DNA from: Syntrophomonas sp. UBA4911
Lineage (GTDB): Bacteria > Bacillota > Syntrophomonadia > Syntrophomonadales > Syntrophomonadaceae
DNA: 21,490 bases
Direction: 5' to 3'
Assembly (NCBI GenBank): GCA_002398105.1
Contig: DHCD01000016.1
Coordinates: forward strand, 1 to 21,490
Below are positions 20,721 through 21,490 of the stretch, in pieces. The notes beneath the pieces are model-generated. The model was not told the origin of the DNA. It ran no database searches and saw nothing but the letters and a program-made list of their open reading frames with translations. The first letter of the stretch is position 1. The number at the start of each line of letters is the position of its first letter. A program made the position numbers and the translations under genes.

Positions 20721-21490
20721 GTGAAATTAACGCGTAACAGTCTTTGCTGGTGCGGAAGCGGCAACAAGTATAAAAAGTGTCATCTGGAGATGGATCTGCG
20801 CCTGGAAGAGATGGAGAAACAAGGTTATATAATCCCGCCCCGGGATATCATTAAAAATGAGCGGCAAATTGCCGGAATCCGCCGGGCCTGTCAGTTAAGC
20901 AAGGAGATTCTGGATAAAGTGGAGGATATAATCGTTCCGGGTATGACCACCGAGGCCATAAATACCTGGGTGCATGAATACATGCTGGCTCACGGGGCTT
21001 ATCCGGCTACTCTGCATTATAACGGCTACCCTAAAAGTGTTTGCACCTCCTTAAATGAGGTCATATGTCACGGCATCCCCGGCTCCAGGATTTTACTGGA
21101 CGGGGATATTATGAATATAGATGTGACCTGTATTCTGGATGGTTATTACGGGGATACCAGCCGCATGTACCTTGTCGGCGACCCCTCCGCTGAGGCCCGG
21201 CAGCTGGTCAAAGTGGCCCGGGAATGTATGTACCTGGGGATCGAACAGGTACGTCCCTATAACCGGATAGGGGATATCGGCTTTGCCATTGAGCAGTATG
21301 CCCGCAAGTTTGGTTATTCGGTGGTGCAGGACTTCGGCGGGCATGGGGTAGGACTGGAATTTCATGAGGAGCCTTTTGTGCAGCATTATGGGGAAAAAGA
21401 CTGTGGTATGGTGCTGGTTCCCAACATGGTATTTACGGTCGAACCAATGATAAATGCCGGTACTTATAAGTGCCGGGTGCTGGATGATAA
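20721..21490 (+). CDS. map: Type I methionine aminopeptidase with SEC-C motif (cut by window end)
   Basis: This enzyme removes the initiator methionine from new proteins in the cytoplasm. The visible 256 residues begin with a SEC-C zinc motif, C9, C11, C20 and H21 (CWCGSGNKYKKCH), a linker that contacts the ribosome in related enzymes, then the pita-bread fold. Metal and active-site residues read H118 (VICHGIP), D134 (NIDVT), D145 (YYGDTSR), H208 (GGHGVGLEFHEEP) and E241 (FTVEPMI); the last metal glutamate lies past the window end. The GTG start follows CGGAGG (20707-20712). About 30 C-terminal residues are missing because of the window boundary, not a mutation. Confidence 0.95.
   Translation, partial: MKLTRNSLCWCGSGNKYKKCHLEMDLRLEEMEKQGYIIPPRDIIKNERQIAGIRRACQLSKEILDKVEDIIVPGMTTEAINTWVHEYMLAHGAYPATLHYNGYPKSVCTSLNEVICHGIPGSRILLDGDIMNIDVTCILDGYYGDTSRMYLVGDPSAEARQLVKVARECMYLGIEQVRPYNRIGDIGFAIEQYARKFGYSVVQDFGGHGVGLEFHEEPFVQHYGEKDCGMVLVPNMVFTVEPMINAGTYKCRVLDD

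Overview
The window reads as chromosome of a strictly anaerobic, low-to-mid G+C Firmicute (class Clostridia; the gene content fits Syntrophomonadaceae or relatives, but that is inference from gene types, not a search). The support is strong AGGAGG-type ribosome binding sites, sigma-A-like promoters, a YedF selenium/sulfur protein, a double-cubane-type reductase with its ATPase activator, a class I hybrid cluster protein, Feo iron uptake, and an acetate transporter family member. No rRNA, tRNA, CRISPR array or complete insertion sequence was seen.

Layout. (1) 1-2640, plus strand: an acyl-CoA synthetase (352-1917) and a DtxR-family regulator (2095-2475) with a probable operator in its 5' leader. 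(2) 2717-7780, minus strand: an iron/metal block read feoA, a feoB split into a GTPase gene and a permease gene, a second DtxR/MntR-family regulator, a DUF364-type Rossmann protein, and a YqhD/BdhA-type alcohol dehydrogenase. A DtxR-like palindrome lies upstream of feoA. (3) 7960-11140, plus strand: a small coiled-coil protein, an HtrA serine protease, a small basic protein of unknown function, and an HD-domain CCA-adding enzyme. (4) 11284-15481, plus strand: a cupin, then a tightly packed trio (2-hydroxyacyl-CoA dehydratase-like double-cubane reductase, its ATP-dependent activator, YedF) ended by a terminator, then a SufS/Csd-like cysteine desulfurase. (5) 15517-16116, minus strand: a SatP/YaaH acetate transporter. 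(6) 16462-19579, plus strand: an Fe-S Rrf2 regulator, the hybrid cluster protein Hcp, a second cupin, and an unusual ferredoxin with a C-terminal CX2C/CX2C domain; together a plausible nitrosative/redox stress group. (7) 19580-21490: a short inverted-repeat element, a terminator, a YmfI-like short-chain dehydrogenase, and a type I methionine aminopeptidase with an N-terminal SEC-C zinc motif, cut by the window end.

How the parts may fit. The two DtxR-family proteins differ at one metal ligand (Cys, as in DtxR/IdeR, versus Glu, as in MntR), so the locus may sense two metals or two states. The double-cubane reductase/activator/YedF trio with a nearby cysteine desulfurase is the most interesting functional module: it joins a low-potential Fe-S reductase of unknown physiological substrate to sulfur/selenium carrier proteins. 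The Rrf2-Hcp-cupin-ferredoxin group is the second.
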